DNA from: CAIQQQ01 sp040399685
GTDB lineage: Bacteria; Pseudomonadota; Alphaproteobacteria; Acetobacterales; Acetobacteraceae
Direction of reading: 5' to 3'
DNA: 64,000 nt
NCBI GenBank assembly: GCA_040399685.1
Contig: JBBART010000003.1
Coordinates: 1 to 64,000, forward strand
Shown here: positions 8,312 through 15,789 of the stretch, one piece after another
Numbering within the stretch: position 1 is the stretch's first letter
Layout: each line of letters opens with the position of its first letter
Program-made: the position numbers and the translations under genes
Notes under the pieces: model-generated
What the model saw: the letters and a program-made list of their open reading frames with translations, nothing else
Told to the model about the DNA's origin: nothing
Database searches by the model: none

Positions 8312-9000
8312 GCGGCGTCCTGCAATGGCAACACGTGATAAAGCTGGTCGGCGACGGCGTCGCGCACATAGGTGTCATGGAAGATGCCGACGATGGCGGT
8401 GCCGGCGGCCTTGGCTTCCTGGATCATGGCGATGACGATGTCGCGGTTGGCGTTGTCCAGGCTTGCGGTCGGCTCGTCCAGTAGCAGGATCGGATGGCTG
8501 CCCATGAAGCCGCGCGCGAGGTTGATGCGCTGCTGTTCGCCGCCGGAGAAGGTGGCCGGCGGCAGGCCGTGCAAACGGTGCGGAATATGCAGGCGGGTGA
8601 GCAGGTCGCGCGCCCGTTCATGTGCCGCCTCGGGGGCGAGATTGTGGGCGGCCTCGGCCACGATGTCGATGGCGGCCACACGCGGCACCACGCGCAGGAA
8701 CTGGCTGACATAGCCGAGCGTGTGCGCCCTGATGTCCACGATCACGCGCGGCGAGGCGGTGGCGAGTTCGATCATCTCGTTGTTGTGGCGCACCAGAATA
8801 GCACCCGCGCCGACGCGGTAATTGCCATACAGGCTGCGCAGCAGCGTGGTCTTGCCCGCGCCCGAAGGCCCGGCCAGCGCCACGCATGCGCCGGATGACA
8901 CCTGCATGTTCACGTCGCCCAGCACCGGAATGCGGATGCCGCCCTGCAGGTGCAGCAGGAATTGTTTCGACAGGTCGATCGTCTGCAACATCACGGTCAT
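8308..9000 (-). CDS. phnL: PhnL, C-P lyase system ABC-type ATPase
   Basis: A 230-residue ABC ATPase with Walker A GPSGAGKTTLL, signature FSGGEQQRINLARG and Walker B ILLLDEPTASLD. PhnL takes part, with PhnGHI, in the nucleobase displacement that makes ribose 1-methylphosphonate 5-triphosphate, and it is not a membrane transporter ATPase. The start MTVMLQ at 9000 overlaps the phnK stop by four bases (ATGA). A second ATG three codons in is also possible. Confidence 0.92.
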   Translation of the reverse strand: MTVMLQTIDLSKQFLLHLQGGIRIPVLGDVNMQVSSGACVALAGPSGAGKTTLLRSLYGNYRVGAGAILVRHNNEMIELATASPRVIVDIRAHTLGYVSQFLRVVPRVAAIDIVAEAAHNLAPEAAHERARDLLTRLHIPHRLHGLPPATFSGGEQQRINLARGFMGSHPILLLDEPTASLDNANRDIVIAMIQEAKAAGTAIVGIFHDTYVRDAVADQLYHVLPLQDAA

Positions 9001-9773
9001 GCTGTGAGCACCGAGCTTACAAGGAGTTGCGTGTAGGGATGCTGTGGGTCGTCCAGCACCTGGTCGGTCAGGCCGCTTTCCACCACCACGCCGCGCTGCA
9101 TCACCATGATGCGGTGCGCCAGCAGGCGGGCGACGGCGAGGTCGTGCGTGACCAGAACGGCGGCGATGTTCAGCCGGCGCACCAGGCTGCGGATGAGGTC
9201 GAGCAGGCGGGCCTGCACGCTCACATCCAGCCCGCCGGTCGGCTCGTCCATGAATACGAGGCGCGGATGCGTGACCAGCGTGCGGGCGATCTGCAGGCGT
9301 TGCAGCATGCCGCCGGAGAAATTGCGTGGCAGGTCGTCCACACGGGCGGCGTCGATTTCCACCTGTTCCAGCCAGTTGATGGCCTCGGCGCGAATGTCGC
9401 CGTAATGGCGGCTGCCCTGGGCCATCAGCCGTTCGCCGACATTGCCGCCGGCGGTGACGCCCATGCGCAGGTTGTCGCGCGGGTTCTGGTGCACGAAGCC
9501 CCAATCCGAGCGATGCAGCGCGCGAAGGGCGGGGGCGGGCATGGCGTGGACATCCACCAGGCCGCCATCCGGGGCGCGATACCAGACCACGCCGGAATCC
9601 GGCGCCATCCGGCCGGACAGCACGTTCAGCAGCGTGGTCTTGCCGGAGCCCGATTCACCGACGATGGCCAGAACCTCACCGGGCCACAGATCGGCATCGA
9701 CCGATACGAGGGCAGGGATGTTGCCGAAATTCAGGTTCAGCCCGCGGGCCGAGAGAAGGGTTTCGTCGGTCAT
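8997..9773 (-). CDS. phnK: PhnK, C-P lyase complex ABC-type ATPase
   Basis: A 258-residue ABC ATPase with Walker A GESGSGKTTLLN, signature FSGGMLQRLQIAR and Walker B LVFMDEPTGGLD. In the known complex PhnK docks on PhnGHIJ and couples ATP use to C-P lyase turnover. The start MTDETLLSARGLNLNFG overlaps the phnJ stop by four bases; upstream frame extension is a shadow of phnJ. Confidence 0.92.
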   Translation of the reverse strand: MTDETLLSARGLNLNFGNIPALVSVDADLWPGEVLAIVGESGSGKTTLLNVLSGRMAPDSGVVWYRAPDGGLVDVHAMPAPALRALHRSDWGFVHQNPRDNLRMGVTAGGNVGERLMAQGSRHYGDIRAEAINWLEQVEIDAARVDDLPRNFSGGMLQRLQIARTLVTHPRLVFMDEPTGGLDVSVQARLLDLIRSLVRRLNIAAVLVTHDLAVARLLAHRIMVMQRGVVVESGLTDQVLDDPQHPYTQLLVSSVLTA

Positions 9774-10639
9774 GCCGCCTGCTCCACTTCGGGTGATTCG
9801 CTGCCGACATGGCCGGCGTCGCGGCGGGTTTCGCAATGATCGGTGTCCGAGCAGACATAGAGCCGGCCGCCCTGGTCGTCGGTGACGACCTCATCGAGAT
9901 ACGAGTCGTCCGCGCCGCACAGGCCGCACGCATGCGGGGCGCGGGTGGTGCGGAAGGGATGATCGTCGAAATCCAAGCTGACGACGCTGGTATAGGGCGG
10001 GATGGCGTAGATGCGCTTCTCGCGCCCGGCGCCGAACAGCTGCAAGGCGGGCATCATGTGCATCTTGGGATTGTCGAACGCCGGGATCGGGCTGGGCGAC
10101 ATCAGGTAGCGGCCGCCGACCATCACCGGGTAGTCGTAGCTGATCGACACGTGGCCGAAGCGCGTGATGTCCTCATAGAGTTTCACGTGCATGAGGCCAT
10201 ATTCGGCCAGGCCGTGCATCCGCCGTGTTTCGGCGCGGGAGGATTCCAGCTTTGACAGCGGTTCCGGCTGCGGCACCTGATAGACCAGGATCTGCTTCTC
10301 GGTCAGCGCCAGTTCCGGAATGCGGTGGCGGGTCTGGATGATGGTGGCGTCATCCGTGTGGGTGGTGGTGGCCACGCCTGCGGTGCGGGCGAAGAAGCGG
10401 CGGATGCTGACAGCGTTGGTGGTGTCGTCGGCGCCCTGGTCGATCACCTTCAGCACGTCAAACGGCCCGAGCACGGCGGCCGTCACCTGGATGCCGCCGG
10501 TGCCCCAGCCGTATGGCAGCGGCATTTCGCGGGAGCCGAACGGCACCTGATGGCCCGGGATGGCCACGGCCTTGAGGATGCCGCGGCGGATCATGCGTTT
10601 GGTCTGTTCGTCGAGATAGGCGAAATTATAGCCGTTCAT
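9770..10639 (-). CDS. phnJ: PhnJ, alpha-D-ribose 1-methylphosphonate 5-phosphate C-P lyase
   Basis: A 289-residue radical SAM enzyme that breaks the carbon-phosphorus bond. Cysteines 238, 241, 263 and 269 (CGLC and CSDTDHC) keep the spacing of the four Escherichia coli PhnJ cysteines, including the Fe-S cluster ligands and the thiyl-radical cysteine. Gly29 in AIPGHQVPFGSRE matches the glycyl-radical position. All key residues are present, so the enzyme should be active. Start and stop overlap phnI and phnK by four bases each. Confidence 0.95.
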   Translation of the reverse strand: MNGYNFAYLDEQTKRMIRRGILKAVAIPGHQVPFGSREMPLPYGWGTGGIQVTAAVLGPFDVLKVIDQGADDTTNAVSIRRFFARTAGVATTTHTDDATIIQTRHRIPELALTEKQILVYQVPQPEPLSKLESSRAETRRMHGLAEYGLMHVKLYEDITRFGHVSISYDYPVMVGGRYLMSPSPIPAFDNPKMHMMPALQLFGAGREKRIYAIPPYTSVVSLDFDDHPFRTTRAPHACGLCGADDSYLDEVVTDDQGGRLYVCSDTDHCETRRDAGHVGSESPEVEQAA

Positions 10640-11712
10640 GCCACGGCCTCCTTTTCAACATCGGCGCGCATGCGGCGGATGGTTTCCAGTTCGCTTTGGA
10701 AATCGACGTAATGCGGCAGTTTCAGATGTTCGACGAAGCCGGTCGCCTCGATGTTGTCGCAGTGGTAGATGACGAATTCCTGGTTCTGGGCAGGCGCCGT
10801 CACTTCCTCACCGAGTTCTTCGGCCCGCAATGCGCGGTCCACCAACGCCATCGACATCGCCTTGCGCTCGCCATGGCCGAACACCAACCCGTAACCACGG
10901 GTGAATTGCGGCGGCTGGGTTTTGGAGCCGGCGAACTGGTTGACCATTTGGCATTCGGTCAGCGTGAGGTCGCCGATATCGATGGGAAAGCCGAGTTCGG
11001 GCGGGGTGATCTCCACGCCGATCTCGCCGACGCGGATTTCGCCCACGAACGGATGCGAGCCGCCCCAGCCGCGCTGGGTGGAATAGCCCATCGCCAGCAG
11101 GAACCCCTCATCGCCGCGCGCCAGTGTTTGCAGGCGGATATCGCGCCCGGCCGGGAACGACAGCGGCTGGCGGGTGACGTCACCGGGTTCGCCGGTGGCA
11201 TCGCCGTCCACCTCGATCAGGCCTTCATGGTCGAGGATGTCGTTGATGCGGCCGAATTCCGTCACATCGGCTGGCATCTCGGCGGCGGCGGGTGGGGTGA
11301 AGCCGGCGGCCAGGGCGAAATCCAGCAGGCGGTGGGTGTAGTCATAGGTCGGCCCGAGAATCTGACCGCCCGGCATGTCCTTGAACACCGCCGAAATCCG
11401 CCGGCGGATCGACATGGCTGCGGTGTCGACCGGGGTGCTGGCAGCGAAGCGGGGCAGGGTGGTGCGATAGGCGCGCATGAGGAATGCCGCCTCGATCAGA
11501 TCGCCCTGGGCCTGCTTGATCGCCAGGGATGCGAGATCAGGATCATACAGCGAGCCTTCGGCCATCACCCGGTCGACACTGCGGCCGAGTTGTTCACGGA
11601 TCTGGTCCACCGCCAGTTCCGGCACCTCGGGGTTGCCCCGGCGGTCCTCGGCCATCCAGGCATGGGCGTTGTCGATGGCGCGTTCGCCACCCTTGACGGC
11701 TACATAGGCCAT
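10636..11712 (-). CDS. phnI: PhnI, carbon-phosphorus lyase complex subunit
   Basis: A 358-residue protein starting MAYVAVKGGERAIDNAHAW, the typical PhnI N-terminus. PhnI is the nucleosidase-type subunit that, with PhnG, PhnH and PhnL, exchanges adenine of ATP for the phosphonate. Its ATG follows the phnH TGA with no gap, and its stop overlaps the phnJ start by four bases. Length and the C-terminal NQEFVIYHCDNIEATGFVEHLKLP region match the family. Confidence 0.93.
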   Translation of the reverse strand: MAYVAVKGGERAIDNAHAWMAEDRRGNPEVPELAVDQIREQLGRSVDRVMAEGSLYDPDLASLAIKQAQGDLIEAAFLMRAYRTTLPRFAASTPVDTAAMSIRRRISAVFKDMPGGQILGPTYDYTHRLLDFALAAGFTPPAAAEMPADVTEFGRINDILDHEGLIEVDGDATGEPGDVTRQPLSFPAGRDIRLQTLARGDEGFLLAMGYSTQRGWGGSHPFVGEIRVGEIGVEITPPELGFPIDIGDLTLTECQMVNQFAGSKTQPPQFTRGYGLVFGHGERKAMSMALVDRALRAEELGEEVTAPAQNQEFVIYHCDNIEATGFVEHLKLPHYVDFQSELETIRRMRADVEKEAVA

Positions 11713-12294
11713 TCAGCCCTCCAGCTTGCTGATGCGCAGGCTGCGCGGCAGGGCCACGAGTTCGGCGCCGGCGCACAGAATAATGTCGACGCCGCGCGGG
11801 AAGCGGGCGTGATTGGCGGCCCAGGCGGCCACGAAGCCGTTGGGCAGACCGTCGATATGCAGGGTGGCCGGCACGCGCAGGCCGGGACCGGCGATGTGCA
11901 AGGCGGGGCCGGCATCGAAGCCTTCGACCTGCAAGATCAACGTGGCGCCGCCTTCCGGCCCGTCATCGCTGCCATCGGCCAGGGTGGACAGGTCCGGCAA
12001 AGCCAGCGCCAGCACGAAATCGGCTGATCCGATGGTTGCGGCGAATGGTGCGCCGCAGTGGAACGCGAGCCATTCGGCGGCGGCTTCGCAGCCCTCGCCG
12101 AGGAACAGGGCGGTGTCGGCATCGGCCAGCGTCAGCAAGGTGGCGGCGGCGGCGGGAGACAACGGTGCCGGTGGCGTTAGGTCGGCGCCGACCATGTGGC
12201 GGGTGCCGGGGCGCGACATCGCGTCCAGAATGGCGCGAAACGCCGATTGCGCGCCCAGAACCGGGCTGGCGAAGCCGGGAAGATCGATGCTCAT
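11713..12294 (-). CDS. phnH: PhnH, carbon-phosphorus lyase complex subunit
   Basis: A 193-residue subunit of the PhnGHIJ core complex. The N-terminus (PGFASPVLGAQSAFRAILDAMSRPG) and the LFLGEGCEAAAEWLAFHCG region are recognisable PhnH features. PhnH forms dimers and binds the core complex but has no assigned catalytic residue. It is translationally coupled to phnG (four-base overlap) and phnI (no gap). Confidence 0.92.
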   Translation of the reverse strand: MSIDLPGFASPVLGAQSAFRAILDAMSRPGTRHMVGADLTPPAPLSPAAAATLLTLADADTALFLGEGCEAAAEWLAFHCGAPFAATIGSADFVLALALPDLSTLADGSDDGPEGGATLILQVEGFDAGPALHIAGPGLRVPATLHIDGLPNGFVAAWAANHARFPRGVDIILCAGAELVALPRSLRISKLEG

Positions 12295-12770
12295 GCGCCG
12301 CTCCGCATTGTGGCAAGGGTGAAGAACTGAACGCGGGTGGCTGCCGCCTTGCGGGCATCCTCGGCGCGGCGATTCGCCTGGGCCTTGGCCAACGGGGCTA
12401 TCACGTCATGCTCGATCTGGTCGTGCCATGCGGCGTCTTGCAGCAGCGCATCCAGCCGTGCGGCCAGTTCGGACTGGGCGGCGTCGCGCCCGGCCACATA
12501 GGCATGGCCGGTTCGGGCGTCGGCATCGCGCACGGTGCAGCGGGTGACACTCATTTCGCCCAGGTTGAATGCCGATCCGCCGCCACCGGCGCGGCCGCGC
12601 ACCATAACCAATCCGGCCTCCGGGCCACGCAGCACGGCGTGGGTGGGCAGCGGCGGCAGTTCGGTGAGCAAGGCGGTGATGTCGGCATGACTGGCGCGGG
12701 CCAGAACCGCCATCCAACGCTGCCGGGCGACGGTCGCACTGGCATCAGTCTCTATGTGTGGGGAGGGCAT
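12291..12770 (-). CDS. phnG: PhnG, carbon-phosphorus lyase complex subunit
   Basis: The first gene of the minus-strand operon, encoding 159 residues. Recognisable PhnG features are RQRWMAVLARA near the start, then FNLGEMSVTRC and the C-terminal QFFTL segment. The start at 12770 (MPSPHIETDASA) lies 19 bases from the likely PhnF operator. A frame open as far as 14432 overlaps phnF and the second phnM and is rejected as coding. PhnG pairs with PhnI in the C-P lyase core. Confidence 0.9.
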   Translation of the reverse strand: MPSPHIETDASATVARQRWMAVLARASHADITALLTELPPLPTHAVLRGPEAGLVMVRGRAGGGGSAFNLGEMSVTRCTVRDADARTGHAYVAGRDAAQSELAARLDALLQDAAWHDQIEHDVIAPLAKAQANRRAEDARKAAATRVQFFTLATMRSGA

Positions 12771-12787
12771 GGCGCACCGTGACGTTG

Positions 12788-12803
12788 TGTAGACATCTAG
12801 ACA
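12788..12803. promoter_or_regulatory. Candidate PhnF operator in the phnG/phnF divergent region
   Basis: TGTAGACATCTAGACA contains TAGAC twice, the palindrome TCTAGA, and the near-palindrome TAGACATCTA. HutC-type GntR regulators including PhnF are known to bind TCTAGAC-like operators. The site lies between the divergent phnG and phnF starts, where it could control both operons. Confidence 0.5.
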
Positions 12804-12872
12804 AGTATGCCCACGAAAACGTATCGTCAATACGAACTCGCACGACAGGCGCCGATGGTGGATGAAGATACG

Positions 12873-13604
12873 ATGAACGTTCCCGAAACAGCCCGCGAGC
12901 CAGGGGTGTCGCTGTGGCGCCAGATTACCCGCGCGTTGGAGGACGAGATCGCCAGCGGCGCCTTGGCCCCAGGCGAGCGGCTGGCCACCGAGGCGCAGAT
13001 GGCCCAGCGCTTCGCCGTCAACCGCCACACCGTGCGCCGTGCGCTGGAGGAATTGCAGCGCTCCGGCCTGGTGCGGGTGGAGCAAGGACGCGGCAGCTTC
13101 GTGGCGGAGGACGTGCTGGATTACGCCGTCAGCCCGCGTACCCGATTCTCTGAATGGATTCGCCGCCATAACAAGGAGCCGTCTGGCAGGGTGTTGGAAC
13201 TGCGCGAGATTGCCGCCGACCAGACCATCGCCACCGGCCTGGGCCTGCGTGCCGGCGCGCGCGTGGTGATGCTGGAACGGCTGTGCCTGGCCGACGATCG
13301 GCCGATTGGCATCAGCCAGCATTTCTTCCCGTCGGCCCGGTTTCCCGGATTGCTGGACACGCTGCGCGCCGGCATCGGCATCAGCGATTCGCTGGCCATG
13401 GCCGGGCTGGCCGATTATCGCCGCCAGGTGACGCGCGTCTCCGCCCGTCTGCCGACGGCGAGCGAGGCCACCCTGCTGCGCATGCCGCGCAACCGGCCCT
13501 TGCTGACCACAGAGAACATCAATGTCGACGCCGCTGACGTGGTGGTGGAATACGGCACCAGCCGATATCCAACACCGCGCGTGCAAATCGTTTTCGAACC
13601 TTAA
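12873..13604 (+). CDS. phnF: PhnF, GntR/HutC-family transcriptional regulator
   Basis: An N-terminal GntR winged helix-turn-helix (WRQITRALEDEIASG, then ERLATEAQMAQRFAVNRHTV) is followed by a UTRA effector-binding domain (residues about 85-240). It presumably represses the phn operons in the absence of a pathway ligand. In-frame ATG codons also exist at 12807 and 12855. I prefer 12873 because it gives 243 residues, close to the usual PhnF length, and leaves the operator outside the coding region. It is followed nine bases later by the second phnM-like gene. Confidence 0.88.
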   Translation: MNVPETAREPGVSLWRQITRALEDEIASGALAPGERLATEAQMAQRFAVNRHTVRRALEELQRSGLVRVEQGRGSFVAEDVLDYAVSPRTRFSEWIRRHNKEPSGRVLELREIAADQTIATGLGLRAGARVVMLERLCLADDRPIGISQHFFPSARFPGLLDTLRAGIGISDSLAMAGLADYRRQVTRVSARLPTASEATLLRMPRNRPLLTTENINVDAADVVVEYGTSRYPTPRVQIVFEP

Positions 13605-13613
13605 GGGCCGCCC

Positions 13614-14747
13614 ATGACAAGCATGATGATCACCGGCGGACACATCCTCCGCGACGGTAAGTTGGAATTCGGCGACCAGGCCATCGCGGCTGGCGTGTTT
13701 GCCGCCTCGGCCGAAGCAGGACGTCGGTTCGACGCCACGGGCCTGCTCGTGCTGCCCGGCATTGTTGACCTGCACGGAGATGCGTTCGAGCGGCAGATCC
13801 AGCCGCGCCCCGGGGTGGAATTTCCCATCGGCCTCGCTCTGGCCGAAACCGAGCGCCAGTTGCTCGCCAACGGCGTGACCACGGCGTTTCACGGCATCAC
13901 CTTGTCGTGGGAGCCAGGCCTGCGCTGTGCCGCCGCGTGGCGCCTGATGGTGGACGCCCTCGCCGCTGGCACATGGGTCTGCGACATGCGGGTGCATCTG
14001 CGTTGGGAGGCGTTTAACCTGGATGCGCTGGATATGGCGCTGGCCGATATCGAATCCGGGCGGGTGCACCTGCTGGCGTTCAACGACCATACCGCCTCGA
14101 TTTTGCGCAAACTGGCCAACCCCTCCGACGGCGCCAAATACGCTGGCCGCGCCGGCATGACGCTCGACGATTTCCGGGCCTTGGCCGAGCGCGTGGCCAG
14201 CCGGGCCGATGAGGTGGATGCGGCGCTTGATCGCCTCGCTGCGGCGGCACGTGCCCAAGGCCTGCCGATGGCGAGCCATGACGACGACACCATCCCACGG
14301 CGCGACCGCTTCCGCGCACTGGGCGCCAGGATCTGTGAGTTCCCGACCGCCGAGGAGGTGGGTATTGCGGCCGTGGCGGTTGGTGACCCGGTGATTATGG
14401 GCAGCCCCAATGTGGTGCGCGGCGGTTCGCATATCGGCTGGGCATCGGCCGCCGATCTCGCTGAGCGGGGCATCTGCACCGTGCTGACGTCAGATTACTA
14501 TTATCCCTGTCTGTTGCAGGCGCCGTTCATTTTGGCCGCGCGCGGCAAGATGGACCTGGCGCAGGCCTGGGCGCTGATCTCGGCGAATCCGGCGGCGGCG
14601 GGCGGATTGACCGATCGCGGCCGAATCGCTGACGGCCAGCGGGCCGATCTGGTGATCGTCAATCCAACCACACAGGCGCCGGTGGCCACTTTCGTGGCCG
14701 GATCGGTGGCCTGGATGTCGGCGGAAGGCGCTGCGCGGCTGGGGTAA
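13614..14747 (+). CDS. Second PhnM-family amidohydrolase
   Basis: A 377-residue paralogue of PhnM. Shared features are LPGIVDLHGDAFERQ (His54, Asp56), MASHDDDT, SPNVVRGGSHIGW and the terminal amidohydrolase strand GQRADLVIVNP. The HTDNLER of the canonical copy is replaced by HGDAFER. It sits nine bases after phnF, so it is co-transcribed with the regulator and probably induced by phosphonate or phosphate stress. It may hydrolyse a related ribosyl triphosphate or replace PhnM for some substrates; this is inference. Two PhnM-type genes in one locus are worth noting because the transporter and PhnP genes are missing. Confidence 0.85.
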   Translation: MTSMMITGGHILRDGKLEFGDQAIAAGVFAASAEAGRRFDATGLLVLPGIVDLHGDAFERQIQPRPGVEFPIGLALAETERQLLANGVTTAFHGITLSWEPGLRCAAAWRLMVDALAAGTWVCDMRVHLRWEAFNLDALDMALADIESGRVHLLAFNDHTASILRKLANPSDGAKYAGRAGMTLDDFRALAERVASRADEVDAALDRLAAAARAQGLPMASHDDDTIPRRDRFRALGARICEFPTAEEVGIAAVAVGDPVIMGSPNVVRGGSHIGWASAADLAERGICTVLTSDYYYPCLLQAPFILAARGKMDLAQAWALISANPAAAGGLTDRGRIADGQRADLVIVNPTTQAPVATFVAGSVAWMSAEGAARLG

Positions 14748-14779
14748 GCAATTATTTGAAAAAACTTCGCCCCAACCGT

Positions 14780-14808
14780 TTGCGTCCAGAGACTGACGGA
14801 GCTATACG
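14780..14808 (+). promoter_or_regulatory. Candidate sigma-70-type promoter for tRNA-Asn
   Basis: TTGCGT at 14780-14785 and TATACG at 14803-14808 are separated by 17 bases, ideal spacing. The mature tRNA begins 13 bases after the -10 box. Confidence 0.5.
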
Positions 14809-14821
14809 GTCCATCCGCTGA

Positions 14822-14897
14822 TCCCGAATAGCTCAGTTGGTAGAGCACGCGACTGTTAATCGCTAGGTCGTAGGTTCGAGTCCTACTTCGGGAGCCA
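14822..14897 (+). tRNA. tRNA-Asn (GTT)
   Basis: Full cloverleaf of 76 bases: acceptor TCCCGAA pairs with TTCGGGA, D-loop AGCTCAGTTGGTAGA, anticodon loop CTGTTAA with anticodon GTT, T-arm GGTTCGAGTCC, discriminator G and an encoded CCA. G34 of this anticodon is a known target of queuosine modification, and the queuosine-pathway gene queE follows. Confidence 0.97.
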
Positions 14898-14905
14898 TTG
14901 CGGAT

Positions 14906-14945
14906 AAAAAGTCCCGCTCGGGTCCATCCCGGGCGGGGCTTTTTC
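14906..14945 (+). terminator. Strong rho-independent terminator after tRNA-Asn
   Basis: A stem of about 17 pairs: AAAAAGTCCCGCTCGGG, loop TCCAT, CCCGGGCGGGGCTTTTT, with two G-U pairs. The stem ends in a run of five T and is A-tract flanked. It separates the tRNA from queE. Confidence 0.9.
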
Positions 14946-14977
14946 GTTTACAGCCAACAGGCTCCCCGCAGGATCGC

Positions 14978-15595
14978 ATGGCATATACCGTCCACGAGAT
15001 TTTCCTCACGGCCCAGGGCGAGGGCGCCAATCTTGGGCGCATTGCCGTGTTCGTTCGATTCGCCGGCTGCAACCTGTGGTCTGGCCGAGAGGAAGACCGC
15101 GCCACGGCGGTGTGCCAATTCTGTGATACCAGTTTTCGTGGCGGTGACACCTACGCCACCGCCGACGCGCTGGCCGAGAAGGTGCTGGCGTTGTGGCCGG
15201 TGGGGCAGGGCCACCGTATGGCCGTGCTGACGGGCGGTGAGCCGCTGTTGCAGGTGGATGCGCCGTTTGTGTCGGCGTTGCGCGCACGTGGCTTCTGGGT
15301 GGCGGTGGAGACCAACGGCACCCAGCCATTGCCCTGTGCGCTGGACTGGGTGTGCGTCAGCCCGAAAGCCGGGGCGCCGCTGGTGCTCGAATCGGCGGAC
15401 GAGCTGAAACTGGTCTATCCGCAAACGGATGCCGCCCCTGAGCTTTTTGCATTGTTCGAGGCCCGGCATCGCTGGCTGTCGCCGATGGATGGCCCGGATC
15501 TGGCGCGCAACACCACCGAGACCGCGGAATACTGCCTGTCTCACCCGGATTGGCGGTTGAATATCCAGGCGCATAAATCGTGGGGGCTGCGTTGA
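14978..15595 (+). CDS. queE: 7-carboxy-7-deazaguanine synthase QueE
   Basis: A 205-residue radical SAM enzyme that makes 7-carboxy-7-deazaguanine from 6-carboxytetrahydropterin, the ring-contraction step towards preQ0 and queuosine. The cluster cysteines are C31, C46 and C49 (AGCNLW then CQFCDT), the long-spacing CX14CX2C form seen in one QueE subtype. TGGEPLLQ is the usual SAM-binding GGE motif. It begins 33 bases after the terminator behind tRNA-Asn. No other que gene is in the window. Confidence 0.92.
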   Translation: MAYTVHEIFLTAQGEGANLGRIAVFVRFAGCNLWSGREEDRATAVCQFCDTSFRGGDTYATADALAEKVLALWPVGQGHRMAVLTGGEPLLQVDAPFVSALRARGFWVAVETNGTQPLPCALDWVCVSPKAGAPLVLESADELKLVYPQTDAAPELFALFEARHRWLSPMDGPDLARNTTETAEYCLSHPDWRLNIQAHKSWGLR

Positions 15596-15655
15596 GCAAA
15601 ACTGTCACAAGGCATCTTTCGCTGAGGCCATGAACTGCGCTACAAGCGCGACGCT

Positions 15656-15740
15656 GCGGGTGTGGTGGAACTGGTAGACGCGCCGGACTCAAAATCCGGT
15701 TCCGTGAGGAGTGCCGGTTCGATTCCGGCCACCCGCACCA
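15656..15740 (+). tRNA. tRNA-Leu (CAA)
   Basis: 85 bases with a long variable arm. Acceptor GCGGGTG pairs with CACCCGC, the anticodon stem is CCGGA/TCCGG around loop CTCAAAA (anticodon CAA), the T-arm is GGTTCGATTCC, the discriminator is A and CCA is encoded. Confidence 0.96.
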
Positions 15741-15750
15741 AATGACGGTT

Positions 15751-15782
15751 CACGGCGGACAGATGATCATCTGTCCGCCGTG
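15751..15782. terminator. Perfect 32-base palindrome between tRNA-Leu and the UXS gene
   Basis: CACGGCGGACAGATGA is followed directly by its exact reverse complement, with no central loop. It sits between the tRNA-Leu 3' end and the 3' end of the convergent UDP-xylose synthase gene. There is no T-run, so it is a probable RNA hairpin that ends or protects both transcripts rather than a textbook terminator. Confidence 0.5.
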
Positions 15783-15789
15783 CCGCATT

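Noticed and set aside
12771..14432. A long N-terminal extension of phnG running antisense to phnF and the second phnM gene
   Set aside because: The overlapped genes have strong family motifs, while the extension has none; phnG starts at 12770.
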